From positions 1 through 37,784 of the forward strand of contig SXSC01000260.1 in assembly GCA_005792355.1 (NCBI GenBank): a DNA stretch of 37,784 nucleotides, written 5' to 3'. Each line of letters begins with the position of its first letter. Position 1 is the first letter of the stretch. Positions 31,218 to 37,784 of this stretch are shown here, in pieces. Both the position numbers and the translations under genes were made by a program. The notes under the pieces are model-generated. The model had not been told where the DNA came from and searched no databases. It worked only from the letters and a program-made list of their open reading frames with translations. This DNA comes from Opitutaceae bacterium. Lineage in GTDB: Bacteria > Verrucomicrobiota > Verrucomicrobiia > Opitutales > Opitutaceae.

Positions 31218-31754
31218 ATGGAAGACCACGACTCCGCTCCCTCGTTTTTCGCCCGCCTCGGCACGGCCGGCGCGTGTTTTTTCCGCGCCCTCGGCGACGC
31301 CACCTTTGCCCGCGACGCGGCCGCGCTGTTGCAGGATCGGCCTGCCGCCCCCGCCGCCGCCGAACCGCCCGAGCGCGTGCATGCTTCCGGCCTGGCCGTG
31401 CTCGCCATGCTCCAGCGCGAGGGCCGGCTCATCGATTTTCTCCAGGAGGAAATGGCCGCGTTCTCCGACGCTGAAATCGGTGCCGCCGCTCGCGTCGTCC
31501 ACGCCGGCAGCCGCAAGGTGCTCGCCCAATATCTGACCCTCGAGCCGGTGCTCCCGGACGCGGAAGGCGCCACCGTGACCGTGCCAACCGGCTTTGACGC
31601 CCAGCGCATCCGGCTCACCGGCGCCGTCGCCGGCCAGCCGCCGTATCGCGGCGCGCTCAAACACCACGGCTGGGTCACGACCGCCGTGCGCTTCCCCACC
31701 ACCGCCAGCGCCCTCGATCCCCGCGTGCTCGCTCCAGCGGAAGTGGAACTCTGA
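31218..31754 (+). CDS. DUF2760 protein
   Basis: The ATG at 31218 gives 178 residues. The conserved DUF2760 block is clear: GLAVLAMLQREGRLIDFLQE, DAEIGAAARVVHAGSRKVL, VTVPTGFDAQRIRLTGAV, PYRGALKHHGWV and the ending LAPAEVEL. There is no signal peptide or membrane segment, so it is cytoplasmic. The molecular function is unknown. Members of this family are typically followed by two Hsp70-like genes, as here (58 bp to the first). A role as a partner or cochaperone of those Hsp70s is an inference from that linkage. The frame is open upstream to 31044, but that extension has Pro/Arg-rich non-conserved content. Confidence 0.9.
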   Translation: MEDHDSAPSFFARLGTAGACFFRALGDATFARDAAALLQDRPAAPAAAEPPERVHASGLAVLAMLQREGRLIDFLQEEMAAFSDAEIGAAARVVHAGSRKVLAQYLTLEPVLPDAEGATVTVPTGFDAQRIRLTGAVAGQPPYRGALKHHGWVTTAVRFPTTASALDPRVLAPAEVEL

Positions 31755-31812
31755 CCTGCGCTCGCAAACACCCCTCCCCTTTCACCCTCCCTCGCACTTT
31801 TCCCCCACCTTC

Positions 31813-33651
31813 ATGGCCCGCTATTCCATCGGCATTGACCTCGGCACGACCAACTCCGCCGTCTCCTATTTCGATCTCGGCGCCAACGCCTCCCGCGGAC
31901 GCGAACAGACGATGCTCGCCCTTCCGCAGGTGACGTCGCTCGGCGTCGTCGAAAAGAAAACCCTGCTCCCGTCTTTTCTCTACCTGCCGAATGAGCAGGA
32001 ATTTCCCGCCGGCGGCCTCGCGTTGCCGTGGGAAAAGAAAAAGCGCGACGCCGTCGTCGGCGAGTTTGCCCGCGGGCACGGCAGCAAGGTCCCGATGCGC
32101 CTCGTGTCGTCCGCCAAGAGCTGGCTGTCGCACGCGGCCGTCGACCGCCAGAGTGCGATCCTGCCGTGGCAGGCGCCCGCCGATGTCGCGCGCGTCTCGC
32201 CGCTCGCGGCCTCCGCGCAGTTTCTCGGGCACATGCGCGCCGCGTGGGATCACCAATTCAAGGACACGCCGTTCGCCGAGCAGGACGTGGTGCTCACCGT
32301 GCCGGCGTCGTTCGATGCCGCCGCGCGCGAGCTCACCCTCAGCGCCGCGCAGCAGGCCGGGTTGCCCAACGTCACGCTGCTCGAGGAACCACAGGCCGCG
32401 TTTTACGCGTGGACCGAACAGGCGGGCGAGAGCTTCCGCAAACACGTCCGCCCGGGCGACGTGATTCTCGTCGTCGACGTCGGCGGCGGCACGAGCGATT
32501 TCTCGCTGATCGCCGTCAGCGATCAGGGCGGCGAGCTGCAGCTCACGCGCGTCGCGGTCGGCGATCATATTCTGCTCGGCGGCGACAACATGGATCTCGC
32601 GCTCGCCCACTCCGTCAACCAGCGGCTGGCCGCCGATGGCAAAAAACTCGACGCGTGGCAGTTCAACGCCCTCACCTTCGCGTGCCGCACGGCCAAGGAG
32701 GAAATGTTTGCCAGCGCGAAAATGAAACACGCGCCGCTCGTGATTCCCGGCCGCGGCTCATCGCTCGTCGGCGGCACGATCAAGGCTGACCTGACCCGCG
32801 AGGAGCTCACGCGCGTGCTGACCGAGGGCTTCTTTCCCCAGTCGGCCGTCACCGAGCTGCCGCAGACGGCGCGGCGCGGCGGTCTCGCCCAGCTGGCACT
32901 GCCTTACGCGCAGGATGCCGGCATCACGCGCCATCTCGCCGCATTCCTGACGCGCCAGGCCCACGCGCTCGCGACGGCCCACGATGCGCCGGTCAAGGTG
33001 ACCGGACAGGCCTTCGTGCATCCAACCGCGGTGCTGTTCAACGGCGGCGTGTTCCGCGCGACCGCCCTCAAGCAGCGCGTCGTCGACGTGCTCAACCAAT
33101 GGCTCGCCGCCGATCGCGGCCAGCCCGTGAAGGAACTCGAGGGCGCCGAGCTCGACCTCGCCGTCGCCCGCGGCGCGGCCTATTACGGCTGGGCGCGCCA
33201 CGGCCATGGCCTGCGGATTCGCGGCGGCACCGCCCGCGCCTACTATGTCGGGGTCGAGGCTGCGGTGCCGGCGGTTCCGGGCATGGAGCCGCCCGTGCGC
33301 GCCCTGTGTGTCGCGCCGTTCGGCATGGAGGAGGGCACGCAGGCGGATGTGCCGCCGCAGGAGTTCGGCCTCGTGGTCGGCGAGCCCACGCATTTCCGCT
33401 TCTTTGCCAGCTCCGTCCGCCGCGACGATGTCGTCGGCACGATGCTCGAAGATCCGGCGGGCAACGAGGAACTCGAGGAGGTCGCGCCGATCGAGACGAC
33501 CCTGCCCGCCAGGGGCGGCGACGCCGGCAAGCTCATTCCCGTCAACCTGCAGGCGGCCGTCACCGCCATCGGCACGCTGGAATTGCGCTGCCTCGAAAAA
33601 GGCGGCGCCGGCCAGTGGAAACTCGAGTTGAATGTGCGCATGAAGGAATGA
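31813..33651 (+). CDS. Hsp70-like ATPase (non-DnaK), first of a pair
   Basis: This 612-residue protein starts at the ATG at 31813. The actin-fold ATPase motifs are present: GIDLGTTNS (7-15, phosphate 1), LTVPASFD (161-168), LLEEPQAAFY (189-198), VDVGGGTSDF (221-230, phosphate 2), GGDNMD, and FNGGVFRA in the adenosine region. The C-terminal 150 residues form a beta-rich part unlike the canonical DnaK peptide-binding domain with its helical lid, and there is no EEVD-type tail. It belongs to the Hsp70 subgroup linked to DUF2760. Its clients are unknown. The stop is 3 bp from the GTG of the second Hsp70, so the pair is co-translated and may work together. Confidence 0.93.
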   Translation: MARYSIGIDLGTTNSAVSYFDLGANASRGREQTMLALPQVTSLGVVEKKTLLPSFLYLPNEQEFPAGGLALPWEKKKRDAVVGEFARGHGSKVPMRLVSSAKSWLSHAAVDRQSAILPWQAPADVARVSPLAASAQFLGHMRAAWDHQFKDTPFAEQDVVLTVPASFDAAARELTLSAAQQAGLPNVTLLEEPQAAFYAWTEQAGESFRKHVRPGDVILVVDVGGGTSDFSLIAVSDQGGELQLTRVAVGDHILLGGDNMDLALAHSVNQRLAADGKKLDAWQFNALTFACRTAKEEMFASAKMKHAPLVIPGRGSSLVGGTIKADLTREELTRVLTEGFFPQSAVTELPQTARRGGLAQLALPYAQDAGITRHLAAFLTRQAHALATAHDAPVKVTGQAFVHPTAVLFNGGVFRATALKQRVVDVLNQWLAADRGQPVKELEGAELDLAVARGAAYYGWARHGHGLRIRGGTARAYYVGVEAAVPAVPGMEPPVRALCVAPFGMEEGTQADVPPQEFGLVVGEPTHFRFFASSVRRDDVVGTMLEDPAGNEELEEVAPIETTLPARGGDAGKLIPVNLQAAVTAIGTLELRCLEKGGAGQWKLELNVRMKE

Positions 33652-33654
33652 AGC

Positions 33655-36555
33655 GTGGCCGCTTCCTACAGCGTCGGCATCGATCTCGGCACGACCAACT
33701 GCGCGGTGGCGTTTGCGGCCCTGGCCGCGGGCGCTGACGCGGCGGTCGTCGATTTTCCGATACCGCAACTCCAGCGTCCCGGGCAGACGAGCGCCCAGTC
33801 GCTGCTGCCGTCGTGCCTCTACCTCGCCGGCGCACACGAGCTGCCACCGGGATCGACGCAGCTGCCGTGGGATTCGCCCGAGATCACGGGATCACGGGAC
33901 CACAAGACCACAGGACAACGGGACGACAAGACCGCGGGCCAAGCGAGGTCCGGTCGTCCCGTCGTCCCGTCGTCTCTTAGTCCCGTTGTGGCCGGCGAGT
34001 TCGCGCGCTGGCAGGGCGCGCGCGTGCCGGGCCGCCTCGTCGCATCGGCCAAGAGCTGGCTTTGTCACGCGGGCGTCGATCGCTCGGCGCCGATTCTGCC
34101 GTGGGGTGCGCCGGCCGAAGTCGCGAAGCTGTCGCCCGTCGAGGCCACCGCCCGGCTGCTCGCCCATCTCGCCAGCGCGTGGAACCACGCGCATCCCGCC
34201 GCGCCGCTCGCGGCCCAGGATGTCGTCATCACCGTACCGGCGTCGTTCGACGAAGTCGCGCGCGCGCTGACCGTCCGGGCCGCGCGGCAGGCCGGACTGG
34301 AAAAGCTCACGCTCGTGGAGGAGCCGCAGGCGGCGTTCTACGATTTCACGTCGCGGCATCGCCATGATCTCACCACCGCGCTCGCCGGCGTTCGCCTGGT
34401 GCTCGTGGTGGACGTCGGCGGCGGCACCACGGATTTCACCCTCATCCAGGTCGGCCTCACGTCGGGCGGCCCTTCCCTCCAGCGCATCGCGGTCGGCGAT
34501 CACCTGATGCTGGGCGGCGACAACATGGACGCGGCCCTCGCGCGCGAGGTCGAGGAACGGCTCCTCAGCGGCGGACGCAAGCTCGGCGCCACGCAATGGA
34601 CGCAGCTTGTGCAGGCTGCGCGCGCCGCCAAGGAGGCCCTGCTCGGCGCCGAGCCGCCCGCGCGCCACGGCATCGCGTTGGTGAGCGAAGGCAGCCGATT
34701 GTTGCGCGGCGCTCTCTCCGCCGAGATCGATCGCGTCGAGGCGGAACGCCTGATCCTCGAGGGCTTCTTCCCCGCCTGCGCGGCGGACGAGGCGCCACGG
34801 CGGGCGGCACGCGCGGCGTTGCAGGAACTCGGGCTGCCCTATGCGCAGGACGCGGCGGTCACGCGCCACCTCGCGGCGTTTCTCCGCCAGCACGCCGCCG
34901 CGGGAAGCGCGGCGCTGAACGCGGAGCCGGCCGAAAGGCCGCCCGTTTCCGCTGCGCCGCTTCCGCGTCCCGATGCGATTCTCCTCAACGGCGGCGTCTT
35001 CAACTCGCCGCGCATCGCCGGACGGCTGCTCGACGTCGTGTCGGCGTGGTGGCCGGAGTCGCCGCGCATCCGGTTGCTGCGGCACGATTCCCTCGAACTC
35101 GCCGTCGCGCGCGGCGCCGCCTGTTACGGGCTCGTCCGGCGGGGCCTCGGCCAGCGGATTGGCGGCGGCGCGGCGCACGCGTTCTATGTTGGACTTGCCG
35201 CCGACCAAACCGGTGGTTCACCCCGGGCGGTGTGTGTGATTCCCCGTGGGCACGAGGAAGGCCGGGCGCTCGACCTCACGGGCCGGCCGTTCTCGCTCAC
35301 CCTCGGCCAGCCGGTGCAGTTTCCGCTCTTCTCCACCACGGCGGATCGGATCGACCCGCCCGGCGGGGTCGTGACCCTCGGCGAGGAATTTCGGCCGTTG
35401 CCGCCGATTCACACCTTGCTCCGCGCCGCGCACGGGAAGGCCGGGGCCATCCCGGTGCACCTGCGGGCGACTCTCACCGAGCTCGGCACGCTGGAACTGT
35501 GGTGTGTCGCGAACGAAAGCGACGAGCGCTGGCGGCTGGAGTTCGAGCTGCGTGGCGCCGCGGCGAGGACGGCGGCGACGGTCACCGAGTCGATGCCCGC
35601 GGAGTACGGCGAGGTGCGCGCGGTCATCGGCCGGGTCTTTGGCAAAACCCCGCTGATCATCGGCCCCCGGGACGTGAAGCAGCTGGGCTCCACGTTGGAG
35701 GCGGCGCTCGGCGCCCGCGAGACGTGGCGGCTGCCGTTGTTGCGCGAGATGTGGGGCGCGTTTTTTGCCGGCGCGAAAAACCGTCGGCGCTCGCCCGCGC
35801 ACGAGCGGATGTTTTTCCGGCTCGTGGGTTACAGTCTCCGGCCGGGCTTCGGCTATCCACTGGACGAATGGCGCTGCGAGCAGACCTTCCGCCTCTTTTC
35901 CGAGGGCGTGACGGCCCGCGACGAGACGTCGGTGTGGAACGAGTTCTGGGTGATGTGGCGGCGCGTCGCGGGCGGGCTGACGCCGGAGCAGCAGGAGGCG
36001 GTGTGGGCGTTGCTCAAGCCGCACCTGGCCCGGCGCGTGCCGGCGCAGCCCGCGAAAAACGCGGCGCGGCCGAAGGGTGCGCAGCCCGAGGGCCTCGACG
36101 AAATGGTCCGCACTGCGGCGTCGCTCGAACACCTGCCGCCGGTGGAGAAGATCGCGTTGGGCAACTGGATCGCCGGCCGCCTGAAAAGTTCCGCGACGGC
36201 GGGCGGCCCGTGGGCCTGGTCGCTCGGCCGGCTCGGCGCCCGGGTGCCGCTGTATGGCAGCGGCCACCGCACCGTCGACGCGGACTGCGCCGCGGAGTGG
36301 CTGGCGTTTTTGTTGGAGACCGACTGGCGCGTGGTCGACGGCGCCGCGTTTGCCGTCGCGCAACTCGCCCGGCTCACCGGCGACCGCACGCGCGACGTGG
36401 ACGAGGGGTTGCGCACGCGCACCGTCGACGCCCTGCGGGCTGCCGGCGCACCGGCGCGCTGGTGGGAAATGGTGCACGCCGTCGTCGTGCTCGAGGCGGA
36501 TGACGAGGCGCGCGCGCTCGGCGACACGCTGCCGATCGGGCTGAAGTTTCGCTGA
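33655..36555 (+). CDS. Hsp70-like ATPase fused to DUF3731, second of a pair, with repeat insertion
   Basis: This 966-residue protein starts at the GTG at 33655 (MAASYSVGIDLGTTNCA). It has the same ATPase motifs as its upstream paralogue, with VDVGGGTTDF at 252-261 and GGDNMD after it. A C-terminal DUF3731 region of about 320 residues contains GKTPLIIGPRDVKQLGSTLE, EMWGAFFAGAKNRRRSPAHERM and FGYPLDEWRCEQTFRLF. About 32 extra residues (near 77-112, Asp/Lys/Thr/Gly-rich, then Val/Pro/Ser-rich) sit between LPWDSPE and VAGEFAR. They are absent from the paralogue and come from a DNA repeat insertion (33883-33990). The insertion is in frame and falls in a region likely to be a surface loop, so the protein is probably still functional. 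Its role is unknown. Confidence 0.92.
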   Translation: MAASYSVGIDLGTTNCAVAFAALAAGADAAVVDFPIPQLQRPGQTSAQSLLPSCLYLAGAHELPPGSTQLPWDSPEITGSRDHKTTGQRDDKTAGQARSGRPVVPSSLSPVVAGEFARWQGARVPGRLVASAKSWLCHAGVDRSAPILPWGAPAEVAKLSPVEATARLLAHLASAWNHAHPAAPLAAQDVVITVPASFDEVARALTVRAARQAGLEKLTLVEEPQAAFYDFTSRHRHDLTTALAGVRLVLVVDVGGGTTDFTLIQVGLTSGGPSLQRIAVGDHLMLGGDNMDAALAREVEERLLSGGRKLGATQWTQLVQAARAAKEALLGAEPPARHGIALVSEGSRLLRGALSAEIDRVEAERLILEGFFPACAADEAPRRAARAALQELGLPYAQDAAVTRHLAAFLRQHAAAGSAALNAEPAERPPVSAAPLPRPDAILLNGGVFNSPRIAGRLLDVVSAWWPESPRIRLLRHDSLELAVARGAACYGLVRRGLGQRIGGGAAHAFYVGLAADQTGGSPRAVCVIPRGHEEGRALDLTGRPFSLTLGQPVQFPLFSTTADRIDPPGGVVTLGEEFRPLPPIHTLLRAAHGKAGAIPVHLRATLTELGTLELWCVANESDERWRLEFELRGAAARTAATVTESMPAEYGEVRAVIGRVFGKTPLIIGPRDVKQLGSTLEAALGARETWRLPLLREMWGAFFAGAKNRRRSPAHERMFFRLVGYSLRPGFGYPLDEWRCEQTFRLFSEGVTARDETSVWNEFWVMWRRVAGGLTPEQQEAVWALLKPHLARRVPAQPAKNAARPKGAQPEGLDEMVRTAASLEHLPPVEKIALGNWIAGRLKSSATAGGPWAWSLGRLGARVPLYGSGHRTVDADCAAEWLAFLLETDWRVVDGAAFAVAQLARLTGDRTRDVDEGLRTRTVDALRAAGAPARWWEMVHAVVVLEADDEARALGDTLPIGLKFR
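33883..33990. repeat. degenerate 8-bp repeat array forming an inverted repeat inside a gene
   Basis: The left part (33883-33938) is seven consecutive 8-bp units (ATCACGGG twice, ACCACAAG, ACCACAGG, ACAACGGG, ACGACAAG, ACCGCGGG). The right part (33951-33990) is five 8-bp units of the complementary kind (CGGTCGTC, CCGTCGTC twice, TCTTAGTC, CCGTTGTG). Both arms share the consensus GACNACNG when the right one is complemented, so the whole can fold back on itself around about 12 bases. It is inserted in frame in the second Hsp70 gene. Confidence 0.85.
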
Positions 36556-36613
36556 ACAGGCGGAGGATACCTTGACCTGATTCAGGCCGAGCCCAAACAA
36601 CCCACGCCAGCGC

Positions 36614-36877
36614 ATGAGATCATCGAAAAAAACAACGCCGACGCCGGCGGTTCCGGCTCCGCCGCCGCCGCCCACGCATGAGCAGATTGCGCGGGTTGCC
36701 TATGCCGTCTGGGAACGCGAGGGCCGGCCGCACGGCCGCGCGGTGGAACACTGGCGGCAAGCGACGGCACAGCTGGCGCGCGTCGAGCGCGACGAATTGG
36801 TGAAACCGAAACCGTCCTTCGGTCCAAAGCGAAAACTCGGCCTCGTCGAGATCACTCCGGAGCCTGCGACGAAATAA
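36614..36877 (+). CDS. DUF2934 small protein
   Basis: This 87-residue protein is read from the ATG at 36614. A basic, Pro-rich N-terminus precedes the DUF2934 core (HEQIARVAYAVWEREGRPHGRAVEHWRQATAQL), which matches the 'IARRAYELWEAEGRPxGxxxxHWxxAE' consensus of this family of short bacterial proteins. A Lys-rich tail follows. The function is unknown; members are often found in plant-associated and soil bacteria. It lies 58 bp after the Hsp70-DUF3731 gene on the same strand and could be co-transcribed, but such proteins are found in many contexts. Confidence 0.85.
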   Translation: MRSSKKTTPTPAVPAPPPPPTHEQIARVAYAVWEREGRPHGRAVEHWRQATAQLARVERDELVKPKPSFGPKRKLGLVEITPEPATK

Positions 36878-37051
36878 GTCGGGCGCGCTGGCGCCGGTCG
36901 CGATCTTCTTCCTTCTCCCAAATCTCCGCCGACCTTTTGTGGATCGTCGTAATGAAGCCCGAGCCAGGCCACCAGCAAACCGCGAATCCTCCACTCGCTG
37001 GCGCTCGCAGCTACCTGCCGACCGGCGGGCCAAAAAATCAGGAACACCCCC

Positions 37052-37784
37052 CTACACCTCCGCCGTCCACCTGAAGATCGTCGTGCTCAGCGGCGGCAAC
37101 GTGAGCCGGATGCTCTGCCCATGGCCGTCGGCGGCGACGCTTTCCGTCGCGCGGCCGCCATCGTTGCCGGCGCCGCTCCCACCGTAGTACTTACTGTTGG
37201 TGTTGATGACTTCCTTCCAAAAACCGCGGCGCGGAACGCCCACCCGGTAATTTGGCCGGACCACGGGCGTGAAGTGGCAGACTACCGCGAACAGGGTCTG
37301 CTCCGCCGCATCCACCCGCAGGTAGGCGATCACGCTCGCGTTGTCATCATACGTCGCGAGCCACCGGAAGCCCTGCGGATTGAGATCGTTGCCGCCGAGC
37401 ACGGGCTCGCTCGTGTAGAGCTTGTTGAGATCGCGCACGAGCAGGCGCACGCCCTCGTGGTCGGCATATTGCAGCAGATGCCAGTCGAGACTGGCGCCGT
37501 GATTCCACTCGGCGGACTGGCCGAACTCGTCGCCCATAAAAAGCAGCTTCTTGCCCGGCCACGCCCACATGTGCGCGTAGAGGGCGCGCAGGTTGGCGGC
37601 TTTCTCGGGGATGTCGCGGCCGCCCATTTTGAGGAGCAGCGACGCCTTGCCGTGCACCACCTCGTCGTGCGAAAACACCGTCACGAAGTGCTCCGAGTAC
37701 TGGTAGAGCATGCCAAACGTGAGCTCCTTCTGGTGCCATTTCCGGTGGATGGGCTCCTGCTGAAAATAGCGCAGCGTGTCATGC
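37052..37784 (-). CDS. glgB: 1,4-alpha-glucan branching enzyme, C-terminal part (5' end outside window)
   Basis: The minus-strand frame is open to the end of the window and gives 243 residues, the C-terminal third of GlgB. It begins HDTLRYFQQEPIHRKWHQ, followed by ELTFG and the catalytic-Asp motif [10 protein letters not shown], then KKLLFMGDEFGQSAEWNH and the C-terminal beta-sandwich ending in IFRWTAEV. The nucleophile and acid/base motifs lie outside the window. Its sequence is clearly different from the GlgB at the left end (for example FGQSAEWNHGASLDWHLLQ against [18 protein letters not shown]). The two are therefore paralogues of separate origin rather than a recent duplication. Confidence 0.95.
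   Translation of the reverse strand, partial: HDTLRYFQQEPIHRKWHQKELTFGMLYQYSEHFVTVFSHDEVVHGKASLLLKMGGRDIPEKAANLRALYAHMWAWPGKKLLFMGDEFGQSAEWNHGASLDWHLLQYADHEGVRLLVRDLNKLYTSEPVLGGNDLNPQGFRWLATYDDNASVIAYLRVDAAEQTLFAVVCHFTPVVRPNYRVGVPRRGFWKEVINTNSKYYGGSGAGNDGGRATESVAADGHGQSIRLTLPPLSTTIFRWTAEV

Noticed and set aside
33883-33990. CRISPR array
   Set aside because: The units are 8 bp, contiguous and without spacers.
1-37784. The two glgB ends as arms of a composite transposon or inverted duplication
   Set aside because: The overlapping C-terminal parts differ strongly in sequence, and no transposase is seen.

Overview
The window is GC-rich bacterial chromosomal DNA. Its gene content points to Verrucomicrobiota, most likely near Opitutaceae: a DUF1549/DUF1553, DUF1501 and pre-peptidase domain cassette, a formylglycine sulfatase, a GH95 fucosidase, a sialidase-like protein, several 'WPxFRGP' PQQ-like propellers and a DUF2934 protein. 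This assignment is inference from gene families; no rRNA or other marker is present. I see no tRNA, rRNA, CRISPR array, complete insertion sequence or prophage.

Layout. The window opens inside a glycogen branching enzyme gene (1-1204, +) and closes inside a second, different one (37052-37784, -). From 1563 to 12406 lies a redox region. It contains a membrane-anchored PQQ-like propeller, a truncated RelE/HigB-type toxin remnant, and then a tightly overlapping set: a small Tat-type four-cysteine protein, a Tat-exported NHL-like propeller, a Tat-exported polyferredoxin (NapG-like) and a NapH/NosR-like membrane iron-sulfur protein. A perfect hairpin terminator follows. After it come a second membrane-anchored PQQ-like propeller, a NuoE-NuoF-ferredoxin fusion and an unusual [2Fe-2S]/GltD-like/NuoG-like protein. 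No hydrogenase, formate dehydrogenase or other substrate-oxidising subunit is encoded here. The set therefore looks like an uncharacterised link between cytoplasmic NAD(H) and periplasmic iron-sulfur proteins, and it is the strongest candidate for an undescribed system.

Next (12532-15836) is a three-gene sensory-looking unit: an outer-membrane-like beta-barrel protein, a secreted cupredoxin-like protein with a His/Cys/His/Met copper site, and a transmembrane sensor-HAMP class III nucleotide cyclase. Then come a sulfatase, a small cysteine-containing protein on the minus strand, the DUF1549/DUF1553-DUF1501-PPC cassette and a GH95 alpha-L-fucosidase: enzymes and secreted proteins typical of polysaccharide-degrading Verrucomicrobiota and Planctomycetota.

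From 27178 to 31009 there is a HigBA-like toxin-antitoxin operon whose toxin is broken by an apparent one-base deletion, a dipeptide epimerase, a PAS protein (these on -) and a divergent sialidase-like protein (+). The last block (31218-36877) is a DUF2760-Hsp70-Hsp70/DUF3731 operon. Its second Hsp70 gene carries an in-frame insertion built of degenerate 8-bp repeats arranged as an inverted repeat. A small DUF2934 gene follows.
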